Assembly (NCBI GenBank): GCA_958295815.1
Contig: OY282374.1
Location: 1,632,856 to 1,696,855, forward strand
Length of the DNA: 64,000 nucleotides
From: Candidatus Poribacteria bacterium
GTDB taxonomy: Bacteria; Poribacteria; WGA-4E; WGA-3G
Direction: 5' to 3'
This document shows positions 1-8,373 of the stretch, one piece after another (position 1 is the first letter of the stretch; each line of letters starts with the position of its first letter). The notes under the pieces are model-generated. The model worked only from the letters and a program-made list of their open reading frames with translations. It did not search any database and was not told the DNA's origin. The position numbers and the translations under genes are program-made.

Positions 1-419
1 ATAACTTTCATATTCAGCCCGATGCTCACCGGTGTTCGCTGACGCTCGCGGATGAGTTGGAACACTTCTTCCAATGTTGGCACCTTCTCGCCAGTGAAAC
101 GTGGATCGAACCAACTTCCGGCATCCAGTTTACGGATTTCTGCCAACGTCATATTAGCTACTTCGCCAGTGCCGTTGGTTGTGCGGTCCACAGCCTTGTC
201 GTGGATGACCACAAGGTGTTTATCGCGCGTCTGATAGACGTCCAACTCGATCGACAGACCCAACTCGATGGCTGCCGCAAAACCGGGCAAAGTGTTCTCA
301 GGGGCGTGTCGTACCAAACCTCGGTGCGCGAGCAAGATTGGATCCGCGTCCGACTCGTTCTCCGCTGACTTCGATGGTGCACCGATCACGCACATAAGCG
401 TACACATGTGGAACGACAT
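1..419 (-). CDS. Glycerophosphodiester phosphodiesterase, partial (C-terminal part lies beyond the window edge)
   Basis: Reading the minus strand from an ATG at 419 gives about 139 codons with no stop before the window edge. The family signature is clear: the AHRG motif near residue 31, PENTLPGF, then a block with IELDV and a VVIHD segment followed by DRTTNGTG. These are the catalytic His/Glu/Asp elements of the GDPD (UgpQ/GlpQ) TIM barrel, which hydrolyses glycerophosphodiesters to glycerol-3-phosphate and an alcohol. A GGAGGG ribosome-binding site lies about six bases upstream of the ATG. No obvious signal peptide is seen at the N terminus, so a cytoplasmic place is likely, but an N-terminal Cys-containing hydrophobic stretch leaves this open. 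The family call is firm; the substrate is not known. Confidence 0.9.
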   Translation of the reverse strand, partial: MSFHMCTLMCVIGAPSKSAENESDADPILLAHRGLVRHAPENTLPGFAAAIELGLSIELDVYQTRDKHLVVIHDKAVDRTTNGTGEVANMTLAEIRKLDAGSWFDPRFTGEKVPTLEEVFQLIRERQRTPVSIGLNMKV

Positions 420-432
420 AATTTACCCTCCA

Positions 433-1206
433 TCACATTTTTAGTTTCGCCCACGTCGTTGTGACCTTACCACCTGCTTCAACAGCGGCAAATTCTTCAA
501 CATGGAACAGCAAATTCTCCATGAAAAGTTTTGCCATGTCTTTTGTGTTGTCATCATTGCCGGCGATATGGTATTTATCGGGAGCAATTGCCATCATTAA
601 GAACTTACCTTGTCCGAATTCTGCTTCCATAATGGCAGATCGTCCCCCACTTTCCATCAACACGTCGAATCCCTTTTGAGAACCGATGACTTCCCAAACA
701 GTAGGCCAGCCTTGATGTCCCCAGCCTTTAAACGTTTTCTCAGTTATGCGGTTTGGTGCGTTAAAGAGCGGATGGTCCGGTGCCAGTATTTTTACATCTG
801 GAAGGTCCGTGTCAGTCCGAACGCAACTCAGTCCAGACGGCAACCAATCCACATTCGCTTCGTTCTGATCAGCTTGGGTTGGTTCCCAGACGACACCACC
901 ATTTTCGACAAAATCTTGAATCGTTTTTGAATTCTTGTCGAGGTTTTCGTGGAGTCCAGGGTTGTTAGTCACCATGCTACCGATTAAGAAAGTTCTATTT
1001 TCCGCTTTGAAAGGTAGTTTCCCACCTTCAATCGACTTTGTCAAATCATCGTACTCAACTTTGAATTCATCCAGAGTCTGACGTAACGCGTCAACCTTTG
1101 TCCACTCGTCAGCAAAATCAACAAGGGCAATTTGAGCAGCTTTTACAGCCGTTACGCTCAAAACGAGGTTCAAAATACAGAGCCATGCAAACAAACGGAA
1201 AAACAT
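433..1206 (-). CDS. Secreted protein of unknown function with C-terminal TTWA-type tail
   Basis: A 257-residue protein with a Sec signal peptide (hydrophobic segment residues 5-20, likely cleavage after VKA at about 23). The mature part alternates strands and glycine turns (ALVDF, FLIGS, FVENGGVVWEP, DHPLF, GKFLMMAIAPD), which resembles the class I glutamine-amidotransferase/ThuA-like fold used by several exported proteins. I cannot see a catalytic Cys-His-Glu triad, so no enzyme is claimed. The last 16 residues match a tail shared with four other secreted proteins in this window: VEAGGK followed by VTTTWAKLK and one further residue. An AAAGGAGAT ribosome-binding site precedes the ATG at good spacing. 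It lies 13 bases upstream of the glycerophosphodiesterase gene on the same strand, so the two may be cotranscribed. Confidence 0.8.
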   Translation of the reverse strand: MFFRLFAWLCILNLVLSVTAVKAAQIALVDFADEWTKVDALRQTLDEFKVEYDDLTKSIEGGKLPFKAENRTFLIGSMVTNNPGLHENLDKNSKTIQDFVENGGVVWEPTQADQNEANVDWLPSGLSCVRTDTDLPDVKILAPDHPLFNAPNRITEKTFKGWGHQGWPTVWEVIGSQKGFDVLMESGGRSAIMEAEFGQGKFLMMAIAPDKYHIAGNDDNTKDMAKLFMENLLFHVEEFAAVEAGGKVTTTWAKLKM

Positions 1207-1261
1207 AAGTTAATCTCCTTTAGTTAGGCAACCCCGTTATAAAACAAAACATGTTCTTAAA

Positions 1262-2065
1262 TCACGTACTATTTGGCTTTTTACAAAGGGCATATACATA
1301 AGGCGAAGTCAACTGCTGATTTGGCACACGCAGTACCGCCAAAAAATTGCCAATAACAATATCCGTCAGGTTAACACACTTGCAAAGCACTTCGTGCCCC
1401 CACTTACCGATAACTGACCGCCACGGTGAATAATCAACGACGCTCAATTTCAAAGGACCGCCTGTATATCCGTGTTCCATAACATCAAACCCAGCACCCC
1501 GCAATGCTGTAGCGAGATGCGTTGGCGGAATCACTTTGTGTGTCGCGAGAAGTTTCGGACTCGCGACGCGGGCTATCGGTGTGTACATACCGCGTAGGTT
1601 CGGCGTTATCGTGAGCATTGTTCCACCCGGTTTGAGCAGGCTATACATCTCTTCTAAAATCGCCTGCGGTGTGCTAAAATGCTCAATTAACCCCATTGAA
1701 TAAACAAAATCAAACCCGTCATGCTGCTTTTTAGCAAAGGCGAACAAATCTTCGCAGATGATTGTGCCTTGCGCATCAGCAAGCGCAAGATTCCGTTCAG
1801 CCAGTTGACACCCCAATTCAGAAAAATCAACGCCATAGCAGTCGCTCTCATAGTTTCGAGCAAGATAAGGAAGCCACAACGAATCTGCACATCCCAACTC
1901 AATCAGTGTTGGTTGTTTAAAGCCTGAAAGCGCACGCTGAAACAGTTTGGCAAGTTGACGGTTCGCAACATAAGCCCAACGTAGGTGTCGCACTTTATGC
2001 TGTTGCCCATCCCAAAGCGTCGTCCAATAGGATTCATCCGTCAAGTGTGTAACTTCTGAACCCAT
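1262..2065 (-). CDS. Class I SAM-dependent methyltransferase
   Basis: A 267-residue protein. It has the SAM-binding motif I (LIELGCADSLWLPYLAR, with the Gly-x-Gly loop seen as GCAD), an acidic end of strand 2 (YGVDFSE), motif III (DGFDFVYSMGLIEHF) and a post-core LLKPGGTMLTITPN segment. This is the usual Methyltransf_11/25 arrangement. The start at 2065 is preferred to an in-frame upstream codon because a GGAGGA site sits about eight bases before it and the upstream extension would run into the end of the preceding gene. The DUF2851 gene stops one base upstream, so these two are translationally coupled. Substrate unknown; the C-terminal third contains a hydrophobic segment (DIVIGNFLAVLRV) that might bind a lipid or small-molecule acceptor. 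Confidence 0.85.
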   Translation of the reverse strand: MGSEVTHLTDESYWTTLWDGQQHKVRHLRWAYVANRQLAKLFQRALSGFKQPTLIELGCADSLWLPYLARNYESDCYGVDFSELGCQLAERNLALADAQGTIICEDLFAFAKKQHDGFDFVYSMGLIEHFSTPQAILEEMYSLLKPGGTMLTITPNLRGMYTPIARVASPKLLATHKVIPPTHLATALRGAGFDVMEHGYTGGPLKLSVVDYSPWRSVIGKWGHEVLCKCVNLTDIVIGNFLAVLRVPNQQLTSPYVYALCKKPNST

Positions 2066-2066
2066 A

Positions 2067-3527
2067 CTAACTTTCCTCCAGCACCACCGCGTCGTGTTCC
2101 AATATAGGACAAAGGTCGCAGAGCCGGTCAGCGCAGTAATTTTTGTAGAGGCGGATGATGCCTTGCTCAATGTTGCCTGTCGGTTTTAAGTGACGCATCT
2201 GCTGTATTTCGGTGAAAATTTGTTTATTGATCTCGCTGATAATCTTATTTCCTGTTGACTTCGGAGAAACGCCGTAAAGTCTTAGTACAGCCTCTTGCAG
2301 TTTCTGACTTGTTGCTTCAACAGCCCAAATATAGGCAATCGGTAAGATTTTATTAATAATAATGTCCACAGCCCGATCTTTGCCAATCAAAACTGCTTTA
2401 CGGGCACCGCCTGTCCCGAAGTCGTAATGTGTTTCCCAGTAATCGGTAGGTTCAAGCATCAACAGCGCGCGGAGTTCTTTTTCGATAATTTCTAACGATT
2501 TTTGTGTATCCGCGACCACAACCTTTTCACAGGTCGGCAGAAAGTACATCATCAGACTGCCTTGACAGCGATGAATTAATTGACTCATCGCTGCAATACG
2601 TCGGGCAGGACGGTTAACGGGTCTACCTGTAAAACTCCAACGCGCCTCTGTCATACGTGGAGGAAGTTGAGCATATTCTGAAGTATTCCACAACTCTTCT
2701 AATGCCACAATACTTGGATCGTTTGTTATCTCAGGTGGTAGCGGTTTCTCGCGCTGTGAAGGCAAGAGTCCTGCGACGCCAAAAAGAATTGCCTGAATCT
2801 CTAACTCGGATTTCTGATCAAGATCCGTAAAGGGAACGTGCTGTGCTAACTCGCGGAACGCCTTACTGTTCCGGGCATATCCGAGTGCCTCCATGATACC
2901 CTCATAGAGAAGTTGTTCGAAGTCAAGTCTCGTTCTTAACAGACGCATTGACTCCGCCTTTTCTAAGAATCGTTCACGACCTAACGATTCAAAAACGCCT
3001 TTCAACACCGGAATATTCAGCTGATTCCCTGTAACTCGACAGATACCATCTTCTGTAGCTGTCCGTTGTATATCGTCATACAGGTCTCCAGTATTGACAG
3101 CAATCCATTTCAGGAGTTCTAAGGTCGGAATACGTTTGCCGTTCTGAAGCCGAGTCCGCAGATTAATATCATCGTCAAAATACACAGCATGCAGTATAAC
3201 GCGATTGTATCTGGAATTGAGATGATGCTTATGCGCATACCACTCCGAAGATCGGACATGGATTTCAACATCACCGACATAGAGTTTACCATCTATCTCA
3301 ATCTCGGCGTGCATAAAATCGGGACCTTCGTTATGGTTCCATATGCCAGGTTTTAACACACGAATGGTACGATTGTCAATTGCCTCCATGTTGGTGTCAA
3401 AGAAACGCTGCTCGTGCCACAATTTCTGAACATAAGCCTCGTCCATTTTGTCCAGATCTGGTGTGTAAGTCTCGTTAATTTCTCTGAACTGCTTAGCGAT
3501 ATGTTCAACCTTAGTTATATCATTCAT
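2067..3527 (-). CDS. DUF2851 family protein
   Basis: A 486-residue protein that matches the DUF2851 family as I know it: an N-terminal W-H-x-Q-x-F element, then a conserved block around residues 60-110 (GIWNHNEGPDFMHAEI, GDVEIHVRSSEW, RVILHAVY). The far C terminus carries a cysteine cluster (CADRLCDLCPIL) that could bind metal. The middle is helical and charged. Function of the family is not established. It is cytoplasmic by lack of signal or membrane segments. It sits 22 bases downstream of thiE and one base upstream of the methyltransferase, all on the minus strand, so a three-gene unit is plausible. No clear ribosome-binding site precedes the ATG. Confidence 0.85.
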   Translation of the reverse strand: MNDITKVEHIAKQFREINETYTPDLDKMDEAYVQKLWHEQRFFDTNMEAIDNRTIRVLKPGIWNHNEGPDFMHAEIEIDGKLYVGDVEIHVRSSEWYAHKHHLNSRYNRVILHAVYFDDDINLRTRLQNGKRIPTLELLKWIAVNTGDLYDDIQRTATEDGICRVTGNQLNIPVLKGVFESLGRERFLEKAESMRLLRTRLDFEQLLYEGIMEALGYARNSKAFRELAQHVPFTDLDQKSELEIQAILFGVAGLLPSQREKPLPPEITNDPSIVALEELWNTSEYAQLPPRMTEARWSFTGRPVNRPARRIAAMSQLIHRCQGSLMMYFLPTCEKVVVADTQKSLEIIEKELRALLMLEPTDYWETHYDFGTGGARKAVLIGKDRAVDIIINKILPIAYIWAVEATSQKLQEAVLRLYGVSPKSTGNKIISEINKQIFTEIQQMRHLKPTGNIEQGIIRLYKNYCADRLCDLCPILEHDAVVLEES

Positions 3528-3549
3528 GTATGTTTTTGTCCGTCTCGAC

Positions 3550-4179
3550 TTACTTTGCTCCCTGAATTTCGTTCAGCAGTGCTTGTGCTGCGACATTAGG
3601 TTCACGATGTGCACAAACAGCAGAGATCACAGCGATGCCGTGTGCGCCTGCCTGAATGACATCACCTGCAGTTTCAATACCGATACCACCAATAGCAATA
3701 ACTGGGCATGCCGCGATGTCGCACATCCGGCGGAGCCGTTCTAACCCCTTAGCCATCTCCGCATCCGGTTTTGAGGTAGTTCCGTAGATTGGACCAAACC
3801 CAATGTAATCAGCACCCTCTGTAATTGCTTCCAGTATTTTCTCTTCAGTTCTTGCGGAGGCTCCGATGATAGTTTCTGCAGGCAAAATCCGCCTCCCGAT
3901 AGAGACAGGCATATCATCTTGTCCGAAATGCGTGCCTGATGCACCGACAGCCAGCGCGATGTCTGCTCTGTCATTGACGATCAACGGGACGTTGTGGTGC
4001 TCACATACCGTTCGCATTGCTTCTGCCATTGCTATCAATTCCCGTGTCGTCCCCTGTTTTTGGCGAAATTGCACTGTATCAGCACCGCCTTGGATCGCTA
4101 GTTCTGCCAGTTCCGCGTGTGTAAATCTGGATTGCAGCGTTGTATCCGTGATGACATGAAGAACACCGATATTTTTCAT
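3550..4179 (-). CDS. thiE: Thiamine-phosphate synthase ThiE
   Basis: A 209-residue TIM-barrel protein, normal length for ThiE. It joins HMP-pyrophosphate to the thiazole phosphate to make thiamine monophosphate. Diagnostic segments: LYVITD-like start (LHVITDTT), QFRQK for pyrophosphate binding, VNDRADIALAVGASGTHFGQ with the conserved Asp and His/Gln, SARTEEKI, ADYIGFGPIYGTTSKPDA and PVIAIGGIG. These are the standard substrate and phosphate-binding loops. No other thiamine genes are in the window, so the pathway partners must lie elsewhere. The gene is divergent from the GDSL esterase; the 86-base spacer between them holds A/T-rich promoter-like sequence. Confidence 0.92.
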   Translation of the reverse strand: MKNIGVLHVITDTTLQSRFTHAELAELAIQGGADTVQFRQKQGTTRELIAMAEAMRTVCEHHNVPLIVNDRADIALAVGASGTHFGQDDMPVSIGRRILPAETIIGASARTEEKILEAITEGADYIGFGPIYGTTSKPDAEMAKGLERLRRMCDIAACPVIAIGGIGIETAGDVIQAGAHGIAVISAVCAHREPNVAAQALLNEIQGAK

Positions 4180-4265
4180 GTTGGCATACGACTCAAAATG
4201 TGATAGGTTAAAGTGAACTCAGTATAACTTTTGTAATTTAGTATACCACATTTGGAGGATACTTT

Positions 4266-4901
4266 GTGAATAATTTGTTATTTCAATCTGGAGATAAAGT
4301 GCTTTTTATCGGCGATAGTATTACGGATTGTGGTCGGCGGGATGCACACGCACCGTTGGGGCACGGCTATGTCCGCAAAATAACGGAACTCATTACTGCA
4401 AAATACCCTGAACGCGACATCGCCTATGTCAACAAAGGCATTGGTGGAGATATTGTTGAAGGTTTAGAAAGCCGGTGGGATACTGATGTGATTGACGAAA
4501 AACCACAATGGCTTTCGGTGAAGATCGGTATTAACAATGCAAGTCGGCAGCATGGTGAAGGTGTCTCTACGGAGGAGTATCTACCCCTGTGGGAGGAATG
4601 CTATCGACGCATTCTCACACGCGCAAAAACCGAGTTGGATGTTTCACTCTTTATGTTTGAGATTTTCTATATTGAGGAAGATGTCGATATGCCGCGTCCG
4701 TTGGCTGTAGATGCTTACAATGAGAGCATTCACAAGCTTTCGGAGGAATTTGACGCACGGTTAATTCCGACAAATGCTGCCTTTGATCTTGCTGTTGCCG
4801 CGCGTCCCGGGGCACTCTGGACAACCCAAGATGGCGTTCATCCGAACCCAGAAGGGCATACCCTGATGGCGTTGGAGTTTCTCAGACAGGCAGATTGGTA
4901 A
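4266..4901 (+). CDS. SGNH/GDSL-type esterase/lipase
   Basis: A 211-residue single-domain SGNH hydrolase. Block I is FIGDSITD with the catalytic serine near residue 18; block II has the oxyanion glycine in NKGIGGD; block III reads KIGINNAS where the usual form is GxND; block V is DGVHPNPEGH with the catalytic Asp/His pair. All four blocks are in order, so an active esterase or deacetylase is likely. The protein has no signal peptide. The start is a GTG with a GGAGG site about eight bases upstream. It is transcribed alone, away from thiE and converging on the TPR genes. Substrate is unknown; relatives act on acetylated carbohydrates. Confidence 0.88.
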   Translation: MNNLLFQSGDKVLFIGDSITDCGRRDAHAPLGHGYVRKITELITAKYPERDIAYVNKGIGGDIVEGLESRWDTDVIDEKPQWLSVKIGINNASRQHGEGVSTEEYLPLWEECYRRILTRAKTELDVSLFMFEIFYIEEDVDMPRPLAVDAYNESIHKLSEEFDARLIPTNAAFDLAVAARPGALWTTQDGVHPNPEGHTLMALEFLRQADW

Positions 4902-4948
4902 CTGCCTAAACATACACTTTGATGAAGTTTTAAATGAAAAATGGGGCT

Positions 4949-5815
4949 TTATTGTTGCGACTGGACTTCCTCAGCCTGACGTTTTAAGGTTTCGATAAAT
5001 TCCCGTTCGCGTTGTACGTTATGTTCAGTAGCAAGCCGCTGTGCATCGGTTCGGTTGCCCCAATAGAAATAGCAACCTACTAAAGAAATGCCAGCGCAAT
5101 CGACATATCGGCGTTCACGAACGGCATCTGCCACAAGATAGATGAATACGCCACTCGCTGCAGCTGCGAGGAGTCCCTCTTTAACTTTACCCAGATAAAT
5201 CTGTCCGCTTCCAGGGATAACTGTAGAAAACCATCCTGCCATTTCAGGGGATTTGAAGGATAGCGGTGTTTCGTTGAGGATGGTGTTTGCTAATTGATGT
5301 GCTTTTGTGCTCCTAACGGTGTCGGTCCCCGATCCGTTTACTTGCCGAAATTCTGTAATTGCTTTATTCCAATCGGAAGTATAAACGTAGCACCAACCGC
5401 GTAAATAGTGCGCCGCTGCTACGACATCCACATCCTTGCTCGCCTGTAGAAGTTCAAAAAGGGTTCTCCGGGCATGTGAATATTTCTCTGCATCAAAATG
5501 AAGCTGTCCGAGCATCAACTCGCTCTGAAACCGTAGTGTTGAATTCGGATGCTTGGCTGAAAATTCTCGAAATAAGCGTTCAGCCTGTTCTGGAAAATTC
5601 TGATGGTAATAACTCTGCGCGATCCGATAATCCGCTACATCTCTGAGTTGCGTGTCGGTATGATAAAACAGAAGCCGTTTATACGCACGTCTAGCCGCCT
5701 GATAGTCTCCTGATTCAAAAAGTTTTTCTGCGTAGCGGTGCTGTCGACTTTCATCCGCAGAGACATCGTTAATTGCGAAGACTATGATAAAGAGGAGAAG
5801 GGGTGCTGCTGCCAT
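4949..5815 (-). CDS. TPR protein with C-terminal PGSGQxYxGK membrane domain (paralogue 1)
   Basis: A 288-residue protein with an N-terminal hydrophobic segment that acts as signal peptide (to about residue 20), then three or four TPR/YbgF-like helical repeats, then a membrane domain beginning with VIPGSGQIYLGK followed by KEGL and two hydrophobic segments. The same architecture, with VPGSGQVYSGK, is found in the gene just upstream, so the two are paralogues from a tandem duplication. The ATG at 5815, two bases after the upstream stop, is preferred over an overlapping in-frame GTG. The C terminus is charged and coiled-coil-like. It is the last gene of the operon that begins with the ECF sigma factor. 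Function unknown; a scaffold at the cell envelope is a reasonable guess. Confidence 0.75.
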   Translation of the reverse strand: MAAAPLLLFIIVFAINDVSADESRQHRYAEKLFESGDYQAARRAYKRLLFYHTDTQLRDVADYRIAQSYYHQNFPEQAERLFREFSAKHPNSTLRFQSELMLGQLHFDAEKYSHARRTLFELLQASKDVDVVAAAHYLRGWCYVYTSDWNKAITEFRQVNGSGTDTVRSTKAHQLANTILNETPLSFKSPEMAGWFSTVIPGSGQIYLGKVKEGLLAAAASGVFIYLVADAVRERRYVDCAGISLVGCYFYWGNRTDAQRLATEHNVQREREFIETLKRQAEEVQSQQ

Positions 5816-5817
5816 TT

Positions 5818-6735
5818 TTAAAACTTGGTCTGCCACAATACCAGTTTCACATTATCTTTCAGAGTCGGTCCCGTCCCAAATAATCCTGAATCCCTAATTT
5901 CTTGTTGAATTCGAGTCCGAAAACGTCCGTGATGCTGCAGATTGAACGTTTCTGCTGCTTGGATACTCTGATAGACGCTATTTCCATAAAAGAACACCGC
6001 AAGAACTGCTACTGGAACAGCAACTTCGTAACGCTCTTTGCGGTTATAATAAACACTCGCGCCACCTAAAACTGCCACGCTCATAAAGGCATAAAGCCCA
6101 TCTACGGTCTTCCCGCTATAAACCTGACCGCTCCCTGGTACTAATGCTGAAAGCACACCAGCAACCGTCGGAGAACGACGCGGTAATCTATCACCACTTT
6201 TTACGATGCGTGCCAACCTCGCGCTCGCTTCAGCGAAAGGGCTGTCTGGGTAGGTTGAAGAGACATCGTTCCATATCCTGCTTGCTTCTGTCCATTCGTG
6301 TTTATCTATCTGGAGCATTCCGATCGTAAAATGCGCAAGCGGTGCTAAGTCACTTCTTTGGTATTTCGAGAGGAAGTTTTCGAGTGCAGTAATCCCTCGT
6401 TCTCTATCACCTAATAGGATGTGGCACTGAGCAATATTATTTGTAGAGCGTTCAACAAGAGAACTATTCGGATAGGTGTCAATGAGAAATTGATAGGCAG
6501 GAATTGCTTTTTCCAATTGCCCGGCATTCTGGTATGATGCAGCGACACGGAATGCTATAAAATCGTTACGTGAGAGGTCAGGGTATAGAATGAGGAGCCG
6601 TTTATATTCATGGGCAGCATTAAGGTAATCACGCTCTTGGAAGAGCGAATCAGCAAAATCAGATGCTTGGGCTGATGCTGGTATTGGAAGCGCGCATAAG
6701 AAAATCAAGATGGAGACGAAAAAAAAGGTTTTCAT
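5818..6735 (-). CDS. TPR protein with C-terminal PGSGQxYxGK membrane domain (paralogue 2)
   Basis: A 305-residue protein with a clear signal peptide (MKTFF start, cleavage near ASA at about 22). The mature N-terminal half has TPR-like repeats of about 36 residues (YLNAAHEYKRLL, KAIPAYQFLIDTYPNS, RGITALENFLSKY, EASRIWNDVSSTYPDS), as in YbgF/BamD-like periplasmic proteins. Around residue 200 a hydrophobic module starts with LVPGSGQVYSGK and continues through two likely membrane segments. The ATG overlaps the stop of the CvpA-like gene (ATGA overlap), which supports cotranslation. Its neighbour 4949-5815 has the same layout. I do not know a named function for the family. Confidence 0.78.
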   Translation of the reverse strand: MKTFFFVSILIFLCALPIPASAQASDFADSLFQERDYLNAAHEYKRLLILYPDLSRNDFIAFRVAASYQNAGQLEKAIPAYQFLIDTYPNSSLVERSTNNIAQCHILLGDRERGITALENFLSKYQRSDLAPLAHFTIGMLQIDKHEWTEASRIWNDVSSTYPDSPFAEASARLARIVKSGDRLPRRSPTVAGVLSALVPGSGQVYSGKTVDGLYAFMSVAVLGGASVYYNRKERYEVAVPVAVLAVFFYGNSVYQSIQAAETFNLQHHGRFRTRIQQEIRDSGLFGTGPTLKDNVKLVLWQTKF

Positions 6736-7226
6736 TCGGTGTCCAGCTGTTTTTGTACATGTTCTTTGCTGACTGCCCAGACCTGATTACCGATATCTAA
6801 AAGTTGCGGGGCAAAACGAGAGTTCTCAATCTCATTTTTGAAACCATCACCGGCATAATTGTTGAGAAGTATAAGCGCGAAGGCGATTAAAAGACCACCT
6901 GAAGCAATACCGAAGCAAAGTCCAAGTAGACGATTTAACCAGCCTAAAACCCCCTTTTCAATAACTCGCTGGATACGTTCAAAGAGCGTGTCGACTATAA
7001 TCGAGGTAACGACAATAAGGATAATAATACTCGCCCATTTCGCGAAAGTTGGGTTTTCTATGAATTTTTGGACCAATGCAGCAAGAGACGGCCAAAATTG
7101 ACACGCTGCCGCAAAACCAGCACCCAGAGCGAATATTCCCCAAGCACTCCGAGTAAAACCGGCGCGGTAACAACTCAATCCAGCTAACGCGACAAGAATG
7201 AGGATACCGATATCTAATTTCGTCAT
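6732..7226 (-). CDS. CvpA family membrane protein
   Basis: A 164-residue protein with four predicted membrane helices spread along its length (about residues 4-22, 28-45, 64-82 and 104-124) and a short polar C-terminal tail. The pattern DxGILxxxALxGxxxGxxR near the N terminus followed by SIIILIVVTSIIV and GWLNRLLGLCFGIASGG fits the CvpA/colicin V production family. Family members are linked to envelope integrity, but the mechanism is not settled. The ATG at 7226 is chosen over a longer upstream reading because the family N terminus starts here. The stop overlaps the start of the next gene by four bases, so it belongs in the sigma-factor operon. Confidence 0.8.
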   Translation of the reverse strand: MTKLDIGILILVALAGLSCYRAGFTRSAWGIFALGAGFAAACQFWPSLAALVQKFIENPTFAKWASIIILIVVTSIIVDTLFERIQRVIEKGVLGWLNRLLGLCFGIASGGLLIAFALILLNNYAGDGFKNEIENSRFAPQLLDIGNQVWAVSKEHVQKQLDTE

Positions 7227-7263
7227 GGTGTATATTTTGGTATGGGAAGTGTGGACTTGGACC

Positions 7264-8355
7264 TTAGAACGCACCTGCTAACGGTATTTCCGATGAAGTT
7301 TGTTCGAATACCTGTTCAATTGCGTTCTCTGTTGGGGAACCGTCACTTAGTTCGTGAAGCAGCTCACGGATTTTCGGGAAACCGAATTCCTGGATGAGAA
7401 AATCTACTATTGCTGTGGATTGGATATAAGCTAATTTCCGGGATTTCACAGGAAGTTCGCTAAACGGTTCGCTCAACGCTGCAAAGGAAAGCAGACTCTT
7501 TTTCTTAACCGCATGTTCCAATTGAAGCCGTTCAGACTGGAACATAGGACGTGCTATGCTTTGTGCCAGTCCTTCGTTAAGCCACATAGGACAATGTCCG
7601 CCCGCTAAATAATGAACCAGTAGATGGACCCACTCGTGTCGTAGCAGGGCGTATAGGATATTCAAAACGGGTTCACCAGCCGCGCAGTATGCCAAATGAA
7701 TGCTTCCGTCGTAATATCCACTCGCCCATTTCGGGAGAGTGCGTTGTGAGGCAGCAATGCCGTTCGTGTTTGTGATTGAGATGGGTACTGGAGCCATTGG
7801 GTAACACCCAAGCATTTCTCCAAGTTCAGAACGAGTTTGATGAACAAGCTGATAGATGTTCCACACTGTCTGTGGTTGCATCTTGGAATAGCAGGTGAGG
7901 TTGAAAAATTCGGAATTAACAACCTGTTTAGGATGTGTTATCGGATCCTGTTCCAACTGTGCGAGGAATTCTTCGGAAGGTGATTCACAAAAATGCTCCA
8001 AGCAAATTAGCGCGTCATAACACGCTTTCTCATCGAGAATGCGTGCTTTACGTCTAAGGGCTGTCGGTGAATCAGGACATAACCGGAGCGCGATGTCAAG
8101 GCATGCCAATGCCTTATCCCACTGACCGACCATTTCGTATGCTTTTGCAAGATCCGCATAGATATAATGATGCTGTGCTGCACCTAATTTCAAGCCAGCG
8201 AGGTAGTGTTGGATTGCTTCAACGTAGCACGCTTGCCCGTAGCTGAACGTTGCTTGTTGAAAATGTGATAATGCCAGTGAACTGCTATGACTTAAGTACA
8301 CTGCCTCTATAAGGAATGGAAGTGCATTGAAGTGTGCATCCCCAATGCACAGCAC
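7264..8355 (-). CDS. TPR-containing gluzincin peptidase (peptidase MA-like)
   Basis: A 363-residue protein. Residues 25-105 form two or three TPR-like helical repeats. The C-terminal half is a zincin domain: HEWVH at residues 240-244 followed 17 residues later by NEGLAQ with the third zinc ligand Glu at 261. This is the gluzincin pattern of the peptidase MA family. No signal peptide is evident, so it may act in the cytoplasm, unlike most family members. The start is a GTG with an AAGGA/GGAGAAGG region just upstream. It sits between the FHA gene and the CvpA-like gene with small gaps, as part of the six-gene operon, so a regulated-proteolysis role tied to the sigma factor is possible but only inferred. 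Confidence 0.8.
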   Translation of the reverse strand: MLCIGDAHFNALPFLIEAVYLSHSSSLALSHFQQATFSYGQACYVEAIQHYLAGLKLGAAQHHYIYADLAKAYEMVGQWDKALACLDIALRLCPDSPTALRRKARILDEKACYDALICLEHFCESPSEEFLAQLEQDPITHPKQVVNSEFFNLTCYSKMQPQTVWNIYQLVHQTRSELGEMLGCYPMAPVPISITNTNGIAASQRTLPKWASGYYDGSIHLAYCAAGEPVLNILYALLRHEWVHLLVHYLAGGHCPMWLNEGLAQSIARPMFQSERLQLEHAVKKKSLLSFAALSEPFSELPVKSRKLAYIQSTAIVDFLIQEFGFPKIRELLHELSDGSPTENAIEQVFEQTSSEIPLAGAF

Positions 8356-8373
8356 AATCCTTCTCCTACATAA

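Noticed and set aside
1262..2170. Longer methyltransferase start at 2170
   Set aside because: It would overlap the preceding DUF2851 gene by over 100 bases and ignore the strong ribosome-binding site at the 2065 ATG.
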